Below, one piece after another: positions 26,210 to 35,208 of a stretch of 64,000 nt of DNA (positions are counted from its first letter, which is position 1; each line of letters starts with the position of its first letter). Below the pieces are notes generated by a model. The model saw nothing but the letters and a program-made list of their open reading frames with translations, had not been told where the DNA came from and searched no databases. The stretch spans positions 553,831-617,830 of the forward strand of contig NZ_WBOM01000002.1 of the NCBI RefSeq assembly GCF_008973755.1. The letters run 5' to 3'. The position numbers and the translations under genes are program-made. The stretch is from Nitrincola alkalilacustris (lineage in GTDB: Bacteria; Pseudomonadota; Gammaproteobacteria; Pseudomonadales; Balneatricaceae).

Positions 26210-28258
26210 ATGAGCTATCAGGTACTGGCGCGCAAATGGCGTCCAAGACGCTTCACCGAGATGGTTGGGCAGGAACATGTGCTCAAGGCGCTGGTCAATG
26301 CATTGGATGATGGTCGTCTGCACCATGCTTACCTGTTTACAGGTACACGTGGTGTAGGCAAGACCTCAATTGCCCGTCTGTTTGCCAAGTCGCTCAACTG
26401 TGAGGAGGGTATCTCCTCTGAGCCTTGCGGTAAATGTACCGCGTGTCTGGAGATAGCCGAAGGTCGCTTTGTTGATCTGATAGAGGTCGATGCTGCCTCT
26501 CGGACCAAGGTTGAGGATACGCGTGAACTGCTCGAAAATGTTCAATACGCCCCCACACATGGCCGCTTCAAGATCTACCTGATCGATGAGGTGCATATGC
26601 TGTCAGGGCACTCCTTCAATGCCCTGCTGAAAACACTTGAAGAACCACCTCCGCATATCAAGTTTCTGCTGGCGACCACCGATCCTCAAAAGCTGCCCGT
26701 CACGATTCTGTCACGCTGTCTGCAGTTCAATCTGAAGAACATGATTCCACAACGGATCGTGGAGCATCTGGCGCATGTGCTGACGGAAGAAAGTATCCCC
26801 TATGACGAGCCATCCCTGTGGCTGTTGGCAAGATCTGCCGAGGGCTCGATGCGAGACGCGCTGAGTCTGACCGATCAGGCGATCGCATTCGGTGGAGGGC
26901 AGGTTAATGAGACCGATGTGCGGGCGATGCTGGGCACCATTGATCATCGTCTGGTGTATCGTATTCTGGAAGGTCTGGCCGACCATGATCCGCATGCGGT
27001 GATTGAAACGCTGGCAGAGCTGTCGCGCTTCTCACCCGATTATCAGATGCTGCTGGGCGATATTGTCTCTCTGTTGCATCGTATTGCACTGGCTCAGATG
27101 CTGCCGGATGCCATCGACAATAGCCTTGGAGATAAAGAGCAGTTGCTGTCGCTGGCGAGTCGCCTGCGGGCTGAAGAGGTTCAGCTTTACTATCAGATAG
27201 GTCTGGTCGGGCGCAAGGATATGCCCTATGTGCCGGATGCGCGCGAAGGGCTGGAGATGGTGCTGCTGAGAATGCTTGCTTTCCGTCCTGCCTCGGCGCA
27301 GCCGTTGGCGGCAGTCTCGGAGCTGAAGCAGAGTACTGTAGCAGCTACGGCCAGTGCTTCAACGACCAGTGCTGCTATGACCGGCTCTGCTACGACCGGT
27401 TCTACTACGACCAGTTCTGCTGCACCTGCAGGGCAGCCTGTCGGCACTAGCCAGCAGAGCGAAGCTGTGCAGTCAGCTCCAGAGCCGCCATCTGTGGCAG
27501 CAGAACCGACTCAGACACCGGTGCTTCGCGATCATGATCAACCGGCAGATACGCCAGTATCACCCATGGCAGAGCAGAGTGCCCCACCCTGGGATGATGA
27601 GGTCCCACCCTGGCTGGAACAGGAGGGGGAGGCTAACAGCACAAAAAAGCCTGAACAGCGCTCTGATGATCCAGTGACCAGGGTTATGCCGCCTGCCCTG
27701 GAGGCGGTGCAGCCCCAGGCTGCAAGCACAATAGTGCAGAAGTCAGTTGCAGAGGAACCCATCACCAAGGTTTCAGATCAGGCTGAGCCCCGGCAACAGA
27801 CATCTACTACGGGGGCTACCGAACCAGAACCGGTTGCCCCGGATGAGGCTATCCCGGAAATAGAAGCACTTCAGGTCCGGGATTGGGTCACGCTGGTGGA
27901 TCGCACGGGACTTTCCGGCATGACCGCGAATATTGCCCGCAACCTGTCACTGGAACAGGTGAATGGTCATGAACTGGTGTTTCACTTCACGATAGAGCAG
28001 GACGAGCTGATTAACGATACTCAGCGCACACGTATTGTGGATGCGCTGCAGCAGACCTTTGGGTGTGAGCTTCAGGTGGTGTTCAAGCGTGAAGAGCAGC
28101 GTCAGGAAACACCTGCACGCTATGCCGCCAGAAGGCGTGCCGAGCGGCAGGCCGAGGCTGTTGCTCTGCTGAGCCAGGACCCGATCGTACAGACATTGAT
28201 TGAACAATTTGACGCCAGACTCGTCACAGAGTCAGTCATCCCGATAGATTCAGAGTGA
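26210..28258 (+). CDS. dnaX: DNA polymerase III subunits tau and gamma
   Basis: This is the clamp-loader ATPase. It has 682 residues. The AAA+ domain has Walker A GTRGVGKTS (45-53), a zinc module CEEGISSEPCGKCTAC, Walker B LIDEVHML and sensor SRCLQFNL. A low-complexity Thr/Ala/Ser/Pro linker covers about 370-560, and the tau-specific C-terminal domain ends the protein. A programmed -1 frameshift signal lies at codons 478-480 (see separate entry), producing a short gamma form as in E. coli. ybaB, recR and rnd follow in the classic order. Confidence 0.97.
   Translation: MSYQVLARKWRPRRFTEMVGQEHVLKALVNALDDGRLHHAYLFTGTRGVGKTSIARLFAKSLNCEEGISSEPCGKCTACLEIAEGRFVDLIEVDAASRTKVEDTRELLENVQYAPTHGRFKIYLIDEVHMLSGHSFNALLKTLEEPPPHIKFLLATTDPQKLPVTILSRCLQFNLKNMIPQRIVEHLAHVLTEESIPYDEPSLWLLARSAEGSMRDALSLTDQAIAFGGGQVNETDVRAMLGTIDHRLVYRILEGLADHDPHAVIETLAELSRFSPDYQMLLGDIVSLLHRIALAQMLPDAIDNSLGDKEQLLSLASRLRAEEVQLYYQIGLVGRKDMPYVPDAREGLEMVLLRMLAFRPASAQPLAAVSELKQSTVAATASASTTSAAMTGSATTGSTTTSSAAPAGQPVGTSQQSEAVQSAPEPPSVAAEPTQTPVLRDHDQPADTPVSPMAEQSAPPWDDEVPPWLEQEGEANSTKKPEQRSDDPVTRVMPPALEAVQPQAASTIVQKSVAEEPITKVSDQAEPRQQTSTTGATEPEPVAPDEAIPEIEALQVRDWVTLVDRTGLSGMTANIARNLSLEQVNGHELVFHFTIEQDELINDTQRTRIVDALQQTFGCELQVVFKREEQRQETPARYAARRRAERQAEAVALLSQDPIVQTLIEQFDARLVTESVIPIDSE
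27621..27707 (+). promoter_or_regulatory. Programmed -1 ribosomal frameshift signal in dnaX
   Basis: The slippery heptamer A AAA AAG lies at 27643-27649 in the tau frame. An internal Shine-Dalgarno AGGAGGGGGAGG (27621-27632) ends 10 bases upstream, the spacing that stimulates slippage in E. coli. After a -1 slip the next codons are GCC and TGA (27652-27654), giving a gamma protein of 481 residues. A CCGCCT/AGGCGG hairpin (27689-27707) lies further downstream than the E. coli stimulator, so its part is uncertain. Confidence 0.9.
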
Positions 28259-28276
28259 TTACAGAGGTAACAGACC

Positions 28277-28609
28277 ATGATGAAAGGTATGGGTAATATG
28301 GGCAACCTGATGAAGCAGGCCCAGAAAATGCAGGAAGATATGCAGCGTGCTCAGGAAGAGATCGCCAAGACCGAGATCACCGGTGAGTCCGGTGCTGGTC
28401 TGGTGAAAGTCGTGATGAATGGTCGTCATGATGTGAAAAGCGTTGCCATCGATGACAGTCTGATGGAAGAGGAAAAAGAGATTCTTGAAGATCTGCTGGC
28501 GGCCGCTGTGAATGATGCCGTGCGTAAAGTCGAGCAGCATACGCAGGAGAAAATGGCGGGTCTGACCGGTGGTATGGGTCTGCCGCCTGGCTTCAAGATG
28601 CCGTTCTGA
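28277..28609 (+). CDS. ybaB: YbaB/EbfC family nucleoid-associated protein
   Basis: The 110-residue DNA-binding protein is of normal length. It opens [20 protein letters not shown] and carries the conserved [19 protein letters not shown] and [13 protein letters not shown] segments. Members are dimers that bind DNA and help organise the nucleoid. Its place between dnaX and recR is conserved across bacteria. The recR ATG follows its stop by three bases. Confidence 0.95.
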   Translation: MMKGMGNMGNLMKQAQKMQEDMQRAQEEIAKTEITGESGAGLVKVVMNGRHDVKSVAIDDSLMEEEKEILEDLLAAAVNDAVRKVEQHTQEKMAGLTGGMGLPPGFKMPF

Positions 28610-28612
28610 TTC

Positions 28613-29221
28613 ATGGCGTTCAGTCCTTTATTACAGCAGTTGATCACATCCTTGCGCTGTTTGCCCGGCGTTGGTCCGAAAACAGCGCAGCGCATGGCGC
28701 TGCACCTGCTTGAGCGGGATCGCGACAGTGCCCGTCAACTGGCGGCAGCGATGCTGGATGCCGTTGAGCGTGTCGGAGAGTGTTCGCGCTGCCGTACGCT
28801 GTCGGAGGAGCCTGTCTGCGAGATCTGTGCGGATGAGTCGCGGGATCACTCCATCATCTGTGTGCTGGAATCCCCGGTGGACCTGATGGTCATTGAGCAG
28901 ACCGGTGGTTTTCAGGGCGTCTACTTTGTCCTTAAGGGGCACCTGTCACCGATTGATGGCGTCGGGCCGGATGATCTGGGGATCTCGCAGTTGATTGATC
29001 GGGTTGAACAAGGTGGAGTCAGTGAGTTGATACTGGCGACCAATCCAACCGTTGAGGGGGAGGCCACCGCCCACTACATAGCTGCCCAGCTTAACCATTG
29101 TGATGTCAGAATCAGTCGCATCGCCCACGGTGTTCCGGTTGGCGGTGAGCTGGAATATGTTGATGGTGGTACTCTGGCGCATGCAATGGCTGGCCGACGT
29201 TCACTGAGGAGTGAGTCCTGA
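28613..29221 (+). CDS. recR: Recombination mediator protein RecR
   Basis: RecR acts with RecF and RecO to load RecA onto gapped DNA. The 202-residue protein has the helix-hairpin-helix ([20 protein letters not shown]), a four-Cys zinc finger ([16 protein letters not shown]), the Toprim domain ([18 protein letters not shown]) and the Walker-like end ([20 protein letters not shown]). Its stop TGA overlaps the rnd start by one base, so the two are translationally coupled. Confidence 0.97.
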   Translation: MAFSPLLQQLITSLRCLPGVGPKTAQRMALHLLERDRDSARQLAAAMLDAVERVGECSRCRTLSEEPVCEICADESRDHSIICVLESPVDLMVIEQTGGFQGVYFVLKGHLSPIDGVGPDDLGISQLIDRVEQGGVSELILATNPTVEGEATAHYIAAQLNHCDVRISRIAHGVPVGGELEYVDGGTLAHAMAGRRSLRSES

Positions 29222-30423
29222 TGCAGATGACTGAAGCCGTTGATTGGCAGTTGCTCGAACAGAGCGCCAACAACCCGATCTGGATAGGTGATGCAGAAAC
29301 GCTGGCCAGATACTGCAGCGAATGGTCGCAACTGCCACTGATCGCAATAGATACAGAGTTTGTTCGCACCGAGACCTTCTATCCGATTCCGGGTTTGATA
29401 CAGGTGGGTGATGACAGCCACTGTTACCTGATCGATCCGCTGAGTATTGATGAGTTTGGTCCCTTTATTGAGTTGCTGCAGAACCCTGCGGTGATCAAGG
29501 TGCTGCACTCCGGCAGTGAGGATCTTGAACTGTTCCAGAACAGCTTCGGAGTGATACCACAGCCGCTGTTTGATACTCAGATCGCCGCTGCTTTTATCGG
29601 CTGGGGCTTCAGTATGGGGCTGCAGCGCCTGGTGCAGCATGCGTTGGGTATTGAGCTTGGCAAGGCGCATACAGTGTCTGACTGGTTGAAGCGACCGTTG
29701 ACGCAGGAGCAGGTCCACTATGCGGCCCTGGACGTGGCCTATCTTGCGGCGATTGCCCATCAGCAGATTCAGCTGTTGCAGGAGAAGGGCCGTCTGGAGT
29801 GGTTTCGTCAGGAGTGCGAGGCTCTGCGCCGGAACTGTCTTGATGAAGATCCACAGGGTAAGGTTTACTATCTCCGTTTCACTCAGATGAATCTGACTGA
29901 CCCTGAGCGGCTGGCCGGTTTGCGTGATCTGGCCAGTTGGCGCGAGCAGGTATGCCGCAGCCGGAATCTGTGCCGTGCGCGTGTGTTGCGAAACGAGGTG
30001 CTGCTGGAGATCATCAATCGCTGGCCGACTACCCTGGAAGAGTTGTCAGCCGTGCCGGATCTCTGGCGTCAGGTGGTTAACAGGGATGGAGCCGAAATAA
30101 TGGAGGTGCTGGCGAATGCCGCAGAATCTGCCGAGCAGAACCCACCCTTGCCGATCAGCCTGCCTGTGCATGTTTACTGGAACAGCCAGTTGAAGAAGAT
30201 GCTGGCAATGGGGCGCAAGATCGCAGCCGAGCAGGATATCCAGCCGGAGATATTGATTCGCCGTCGTGATGTTGAAAAACTGATTAATTCGCGGGATGAG
30301 CAGGGTCGGTTTTATCTGCCCGACTCACTCAGCGGCTGGCGTAAACCGCTGGTTGGTGACCTGCTTTATGAGAAAGTCTGTGCCTTCGATGCCGAGCGCA
30401 CAGGAAGTGAGAAAAAACTGTAA
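29221..30423 (+). CDS. rnd: Ribonuclease D
   Basis: RNase D is a 3'-5' exoribonuclease that trims tRNA precursors and other stable RNAs. The protein has 400 residues. The DEDD exonuclease motifs are visible: IAIDTEFVRTETF (Exo I), VLHSGSEDLELF (Exo II) and HYAALDVAYL (Exo III with Tyr). HRDC-type helical domains follow, with LARARVLRNEVLLEI-like and ILIRRRDVEKLI segments. It overlaps recR and ycgL by one base each. Confidence 0.95.
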   Translation: MQMTEAVDWQLLEQSANNPIWIGDAETLARYCSEWSQLPLIAIDTEFVRTETFYPIPGLIQVGDDSHCYLIDPLSIDEFGPFIELLQNPAVIKVLHSGSEDLELFQNSFGVIPQPLFDTQIAAAFIGWGFSMGLQRLVQHALGIELGKAHTVSDWLKRPLTQEQVHYAALDVAYLAAIAHQQIQLLQEKGRLEWFRQECEALRRNCLDEDPQGKVYYLRFTQMNLTDPERLAGLRDLASWREQVCRSRNLCRARVLRNEVLLEIINRWPTTLEELSAVPDLWRQVVNRDGAEIMEVLANAAESAEQNPPLPISLPVHVYWNSQLKKMLAMGRKIAAEQDIQPEILIRRRDVEKLINSRDEQGRFYLPDSLSGWRKPLVGDLLYEKVCAFDAERTGSEKKL

Positions 30424-30710
30424 TGCTGATATGTTCAATTTACAAAAGCTCGCGTAAAGATGAGATGTATCTTTATGTGGACAAGAACGACAAGTTGTCG
30501 CGGGTGCCGGAGTCGCTGCTGGAGATGTTCGGCAAGGCGATTCATATCATGGATATGCCACTGACGGGTAAGCGTCAACTGGCACGTGTTGAGCTGGACA
30601 AGGTGCTTGAAGGGGTCAGGGAGAAGGGCTACTACCTGCAGATGCCGCCACCGCGCGAAGAGTACATGTTGGATCTGTACCGTAATCGCCCCGAAAGCGG
30701 AGTGCGCTGA
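30423..30710 (+). CDS. ycgL: YcgL family protein
   Basis: The 95-residue protein belongs to the YcgL domain family (DUF709). It has the typical opening LICSIYKSSRKDEMYLYV and the end QMPPPREEYMLDLYR. The biochemical function is unknown. In gammaproteobacteria ycgL often sits beside rnd and ycgN, as here. Its ATG overlaps the rnd stop by one base. Confidence 0.92.
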   Translation: MLICSIYKSSRKDEMYLYVDKNDKLSRVPESLLEMFGKAIHIMDMPLTGKRQLARVELDKVLEGVREKGYYLQMPPPREEYMLDLYRNRPESGVR

Positions 30711-30712
30711 GC

Positions 30713-31171
30713 TTGGCCTGGGAACCCTTCTGGCAGCGCAAGACCCTGGAGCAGATGACGCGCCGGGAGTGGGAGTCTCTGTGTGATGGCTGCGCGCTCT
30801 GCTGTCTGCAGAAAGTAGAGGATGAGGACACCGAAGAGGTGTTTTACACCACGGTGGTGTGTCATCTGATGGATGGTCAGAACTGCCGTTGTACTCAGTA
30901 TGAGCGCCGCACGGAGCTGGTTCCCAACTGCGTGCAACTGCGTCCTGAAGATGTATCGGAGTTTCACTGGTTGCCGCCAACCTGCAGTTACCGCCTGATT
31001 CATGAAGGCAAACCGCTGCCCGAATGGCACCCGCTGCTGACCGGCAAAAGCGATACGGTTATCTCCGCAGGCGCTTCCGTATTGAGTGTTTATCAGGTGC
31101 GCGATAACGAGATCACAGACGATGAGCTGATTGATTATGTGATCGAGGATGCCGTGTTTTACAGGGGCTGA
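30713..31171 (+). CDS. ycgN: YcgN family cysteine-cluster protein (UPF0260)
   Basis: The 152-residue protein is of family length. The cysteine cluster is visible as LCDGCALCCLQKVED near residue 25, plus Cys in VVCHLMDGQNCRC and the conserved LPPTCSYRL. It belongs to the Fe-S-type CxxC cluster proteins of unknown function. The start is a TTG at 30713 with GCGGAG ten bases upstream; no ATG lies before the conserved region. It is the last gene of the dnaX-to-ycgN run. Confidence 0.9.
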   Translation: MAWEPFWQRKTLEQMTRREWESLCDGCALCCLQKVEDEDTEEVFYTTVVCHLMDGQNCRCTQYERRTELVPNCVQLRPEDVSEFHWLPPTCSYRLIHEGKPLPEWHPLLTGKSDTVISAGASVLSVYQVRDNEITDDELIDYVIEDAVFYRG

Positions 31172-31190
31172 AACCGCCCCTGTAAAACAC
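31154..31190. terminator. Perfect 15-bp hairpin at the end of ycgN
   Basis: GTGTTTTACAGGGGC (31154-31168) and GCCCCTGTAAAACAC (31176-31190) pair perfectly around a seven-base loop. The left arm encodes the last residues of YcgN. It lies between convergent genes and could stop transcription in both directions. No T run follows, so a protective or attenuating 3' hairpin is the alternative. Confidence 0.55.
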
Positions 31191-31248
31191 CTTTCCAACA
31201 GCTCCCCTAGGTACCCCCTTCAGTTACCCTCTCACTGTTTAACTCTTG

Positions 31249-32949
31249 TCAACTGACGACCGCTACAGAAGCGCGGCTGCGTGACAGGCGGAAAAGTATC
31301 AGCTTCATCAGCCCCAGTGCGATCAGAACCGACACCATGATGCAGGTCGAGAACGCGGCTGCCTGGGTGGTGAAGCCTGCCTGATCCAGCCTCAGTACCG
31401 ATACGGCACCGACACTCAGCGTGGGTGAGATCAGGAATATCACCGCCGACAGTGTCACCATTGAACGCATGAACAGGAAGAAGAAAACCGCCACCAGCGT
31501 GGTCATCATGAAGGGCAGTATGGCATCGCGCAGGCTGTTCATAACGCCGCCTCCCATGCAGGATACCGTCTCCTCCAGTGCCGGCGGAACGGCCCGGATG
31601 CCCGCCACCATGGTCAGAAAGCCCTGGGAGTGGAAGTGATAAAAGTTACACAGAGCAATCAACAGACCCGTACCATAGAGCATACCCAGCATCGAACCTG
31701 GCGCATTGAAGGACAGGACATAGGAAAGCCCCAGCACCAGCCCAGGCACCCCGACCGGCAGAATTGCCAGCAGATAGATCGCCTTGGCGAAGCGTCTGGG
31801 CAGCCGGCGCTGTGCCATGACCAGTGCAAAGAGTGCAACCACACCTATGATGGCTGCTTGGAAAGAGACGATGAAGGATGTCCAAAGCGGCGTATAACCG
31901 CCCGACAGGGTGATATTGTAGTTCGCAAGTGTGAACTCCATGCGGTAGGGCCATAGGCGCATGAAGCTGGCGTAGACAACAGTCAGCACAATCATGAAGA
32001 TAATCAGACCGACACTGTGCACCACTGCAGCCAGAGGGATATCGCGCAGAGGCACAAATTCACGTGTTACCGGAATGGCGCTTTCGGAGCTGCCGCCGAA
32101 TTGGCGCTGCGATGACACCTTCTCGATATAAACCGCCACCAGCGTCGGCAATAGCAGCATGATGCCGATGACCGCGCCCATGTTGAAGTTCATCTGGCCC
32201 ACCACCTGGCTGTAGATCTCGGTAGCCAGTACCCGATAGTTGCCGCCGATGACAGCAGCATTACCAAAATCGGTAATGGTGACGGTAAACACCACAAAAG
32301 CCGCACTGAGCAGGCCGAACTTGGCGTTGGGCAGCGTGATATCAATAAACTGTCTCCAGCGTGACGCGCCCATCATCAAGGCGGCATCATAATAGCGGGA
32401 GTCTGAGTGGCGCAGTGAAGCCTGAATGATCATCACCGCCTGCGGCAGGGCATACATGCTGTTGGAGATCAGCAGTCCCCAGAAACCATAGATCTGGATA
32501 TTCCACCCGGTATACTGGCTGACCACTCCGTTGCGACCCAGCAGGAAGATCAGCCCCAGTGCCTGAACCAGTGACGGCGCCAGTAGTGGCAGAATCAGAG
32601 CGATGCGGATCAGGTACTGCCCACGAATAGTGGTGCGCTGCATCGCATAGGCGATAGCAAAACCCAGCGTCACGCAAAGCAGCGTGGTGGCTGAACTCAT
32701 CACCAGACTGTTGGTGATGACGGTCGGAATATGCGACATGCCGAACACTTCGGTGTAGTTGCTCAGACCGAAGTTGCCATCCCGTTGAATGAAGCTGCGT
32801 TTGGCGATCAGAAAGACAGGATAAAGAAAGAACAGGAGCAGGCCGATTAATGGAATGATCAGTGAAACAGAGAGCAGCAGCCTGTCTTCCCACTCCATTC
32901 GACGGGCAGTGGCGTGATCTATGGCGGCTGTTTTCAGATGCGTACCCAT
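31249..32949 (-). CDS. Double-domain ABC transporter permease (AfuB/aminoethylphosphonate type)
   Basis: The protein has 566 residues with two fused BPD_transp_1 permease units and about 12 membrane helices. EAA-loop motifs are seen as DAALMMGASRWRQFIDITLP in the first half and EETVSCMGGGVMNSLRDAIL in the second. This layout is shared by iron, sugar-phosphate (AfuB) and putative 2-aminoethylphosphonate importers. Its start overlaps the ATPase gene by 16 bases. The solute is not determined by sequence alone. Confidence 0.9.
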   Translation of the reverse strand: MGTHLKTAAIDHATARRMEWEDRLLLSVSLIIPLIGLLLFFLYPVFLIAKRSFIQRDGNFGLSNYTEVFGMSHIPTVITNSLVMSSATTLLCVTLGFAIAYAMQRTTIRGQYLIRIALILPLLAPSLVQALGLIFLLGRNGVVSQYTGWNIQIYGFWGLLISNSMYALPQAVMIIQASLRHSDSRYYDAALMMGASRWRQFIDITLPNAKFGLLSAAFVVFTVTITDFGNAAVIGGNYRVLATEIYSQVVGQMNFNMGAVIGIMLLLPTLVAVYIEKVSSQRQFGGSSESAIPVTREFVPLRDIPLAAVVHSVGLIIFMIVLTVVYASFMRLWPYRMEFTLANYNITLSGGYTPLWTSFIVSFQAAIIGVVALFALVMAQRRLPRRFAKAIYLLAILPVGVPGLVLGLSYVLSFNAPGSMLGMLYGTGLLIALCNFYHFHSQGFLTMVAGIRAVPPALEETVSCMGGGVMNSLRDAILPFMMTTLVAVFFFLFMRSMVTLSAVIFLISPTLSVGAVSVLRLDQAGFTTQAAAFSTCIMVSVLIALGLMKLILFRLSRSRASVAVVS

Positions 32950-33938
32950 GAGCCGGCCTCCGGTGCTACCTGCAGCGTAACGGCATCCCCCTCTGCGAGT
33001 GAGGGGAAACGATGGCTCTCGGCGATCAACTCACGGCCCTGCCAGTCGATCAGAATGCGGCTGATATTTCCGAGAAAGGTGATCGCCTTGACGATACCCG
33101 TGCCGGCATCATCCTTAACGACATTCAGATCTTCCGGGCGCAGCGACAGTTGAAATTGCAGCTCATCCTCCGGGATTCCCGGTGAGAGTGCCGGCAGTGT
33201 CTGACGAATCCAGTCGGGATCGAGAAGGTTGCTGGTGCCGACAAAATCAGCCACAAAGCGCGTCTGGGGACGGGTGTAAAGCTCCAGAGGGGTGCCTATC
33301 TGTTCTATGACACCCTGGTTCATGCAGACGATTCTGTCTGCCATGGTCAGCGCTTCCTCTTGGTCATGGGTGACCATGATGGTGGGTATACCCAGGCGAC
33401 GCTGCACATCGCGGATCTCCAGTCGCATCTCTGCACGCACTCGGGCATCCAGCGCAGACAGTGGCTCATCCAGTAACAGTACGGCTGGGTCTACAGCCAA
33501 GGCGCGAGCTATCGCAACGCGTTGCTGCTGTCCACCGGATAGCTGATGCGGGTAACGATGGGCCAGTTCAGGCAGGCGGATCAGTTCCATCAGCTCGCGT
33601 ACCTTGGCCTCTGCATCCTTCTGTGGCCACTTGCGTATCTTCAGGCCATAACCGATGTTTTCTGCCACCGTCATGTTGGGGAACAGCGAGTAGGACTGAA
33701 ACACTATGCCGAAACCACGCTCTCTGGCCTGGACCTTTGCCAGATCTCGCCCGCCGAGAGACAGTGTGCCACTGTCGAAGGGCATCAGACCGGCAATGAT
33801 CCGCAGTAAGGTGGTTTTGCCGCAGCCGCTGGGACCCAGCAGACAGACAAATTCGTTGCTGCCGACCTCAAGATTGATATCGTTCAAGGCCAGGAAGTGG
33901 TCAAACGATTTTGAAAGGTTCTTGATTATCAGATGCAT
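32934..33938 (-). CDS. ABC transporter ATP-binding protein (PotA/PhnT/AfuC type)
   Basis: The protein has 334 residues. The nucleotide-binding domain shows Walker A GPSGCGKTTLLR, Q-loop FQSYSLFPNMTV, signature LSGGQQQRVAIARAL and Walker B VLLLDEPLSALDARVR. A C-terminal TOBE-like regulatory domain follows. It energises uptake by the adjacent permease, with which it overlaps. The substrate-binding protein gene lies just upstream, giving the order SBP, ATPase, permease. Confidence 0.92.
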   Translation of the reverse strand: MHLIIKNLSKSFDHFLALNDINLEVGSNEFVCLLGPSGCGKTTLLRIIAGLMPFDSGTLSLGGRDLAKVQARERGFGIVFQSYSLFPNMTVAENIGYGLKIRKWPQKDAEAKVRELMELIRLPELAHRYPHQLSGGQQQRVAIARALAVDPAVLLLDEPLSALDARVRAEMRLEIRDVQRRLGIPTIMVTHDQEEALTMADRIVCMNQGVIEQIGTPLELYTRPQTRFVADFVGTSNLLDPDWIRQTLPALSPGIPEDELQFQLSLRPEDLNVVKDDAGTGIVKAITFLGNISRILIDWQGRELIAESHRFPSLAEGDAVTLQVAPEAGSWVRI

Positions 33939-34016
33939 GGCAGGTATTGACCCCTAACGGGAGGCAGAGGCCCGCAAGCTTCAATCAAGCTGTACGGGCG
34001 AGTGCCTCGCTGACTG

Positions 34017-35039
34017 TTATCGACCGACGGCTGCTCTCCAGGCGTTCAGAATGTCATCACGCTCTTGCCCCGATTTGGCAAAATCGACAGGGAAGAGGAT
34101 GTCTGACAGGTTCTCCGGGAGTCCGGACATATCCGCCAGTGTGGTTCTGGGCACACCGGGAATGGTGATGATGGACTTGTACTCAGAGTAGGCTTCAGCC
34201 GCTGAACTCGACAGGGTCCAGTCCAGGAAGCGTTTGGCATCCTCTGCATTGGCGCTGCCCTTGATCAGCCCGGAGCCTTCCAGTTCATAGCCTGCCCAGT
34301 CTGCAGGAATGATCATCTCGATAGGGTAACCCTGTTCGATGCCTTTCATCGCAACAAAGGAGAGTGATGCGCCTATGGCATATTCACCCACCTGTGCCAT
34401 ACGGCAGGGTCTGGAGCCTGAGGTGGTGTACTGCGCCATGTTCTTATCCATCTCCTTGATCAGCTCCCAGCCTTTTTCATCACCCAGTCCCTGCAGAATG
34501 GCAGCGATCTGGAGGTAGCCGGTACCTGACGATGAAGGATCGGGCATCACTATCTCGTCCTTGTAGACCGGGTTGGTCAGATCCTGCCAGGAGTTTGGCA
34601 TCGGCAGACCCTTGGCGGACAGGCGCGGAATGTTGACGCAGAAGGCTCCCATGTAGCCGGTGGCGGCAAACCAGGTGTCGTCATCAGCCTTGTACTGAGC
34701 GGGCAGATTTTCGGAGCCCTTGGCAGCGTAGGGTTCGAGCAGTGAGTTGATGCGAGGGTTGAGAATGTTGGTAACCGCGAATCCCCAGAGTACATCGGCC
34801 TGGGGGTTATCCGCTTCGGCGATCAGTCGGGCGCCGAGGTCGCCTGTTGAGAGGCGCAGAACATTGACATTGATATCAGGCAGATCTTTTTTGGCAGCAG
34901 CCAGATAGGCGCTGATTTCATCCTCCTCAAGAGAGGAGTAGACCGTTATATCACCTGCATATGCAGAAAGTCCGAGTGTCATGCCGAGCAGGGTTGAGAC
35001 AGTGGTCAGCAACGCAGCGTTGCGTTTTAGCCGTTTCAT
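34017..35039 (-). CDS. Periplasmic substrate-binding protein of the ABC importer (PhnS/AfuA-like)
   Basis: The protein has 340 residues with a signal peptide ending LGLSAYAGD. The mature protein (ITVYSSLEEDEISAYLAAAK, DVLWGFAVTNILNPRI, PDPSSSGTGYLQIAAILQGL) is of the class 2 ferric/sugar-phosphate/aminoethylphosphonate binding family. The SSSGTGYLQI segment would line the anion site; SGTG-type loops suit phosphate or phosphonate groups. It is the first gene of the three-gene import operon and is divergent from the phosphatase gene. Confidence 0.88.
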   Translation of the reverse strand: MKRLKRNAALLTTVSTLLGMTLGLSAYAGDITVYSSLEEDEISAYLAAAKKDLPDINVNVLRLSTGDLGARLIAEADNPQADVLWGFAVTNILNPRINSLLEPYAAKGSENLPAQYKADDDTWFAATGYMGAFCVNIPRLSAKGLPMPNSWQDLTNPVYKDEIVMPDPSSSGTGYLQIAAILQGLGDEKGWELIKEMDKNMAQYTTSGSRPCRMAQVGEYAIGASLSFVAMKGIEQGYPIEMIIPADWAGYELEGSGLIKGSANAEDAKRFLDWTLSSSAAEAYSEYKSIITIPGVPRTTLADMSGLPENLSDILFPVDFAKSGQERDDILNAWRAAVGR

Positions 35040-35208
35040 GATTGACGTCTCCAGCTTTGGTTGTTGTTTTTCGGATTGGTCGGGGCTGTCTTTTTCGGAG
35101 CTGTAAATGATCTCTTTTTATGTGGCAATATGTGTATTTATGCAAAAATATGGTTTATTGTCCAATAATATTACATATTTTTTTCAACGGCCGGCAGGAG
35201 TGATAACA

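Noticed and set aside
27689..27707. Hairpin downstream of the dnaX slippery site as the stimulatory stem-loop
   Set aside because: It begins about 40 bases after the heptamer, too far to match the usual stimulator; kept only as a note.
34017..35039. Iron(III)-binding protein assignment for the ABC importer
   Set aside because: The fold is shared, but the expected iron-ligand tyrosine pair was not evident and the context has a phosphatase and DeoR regulator.
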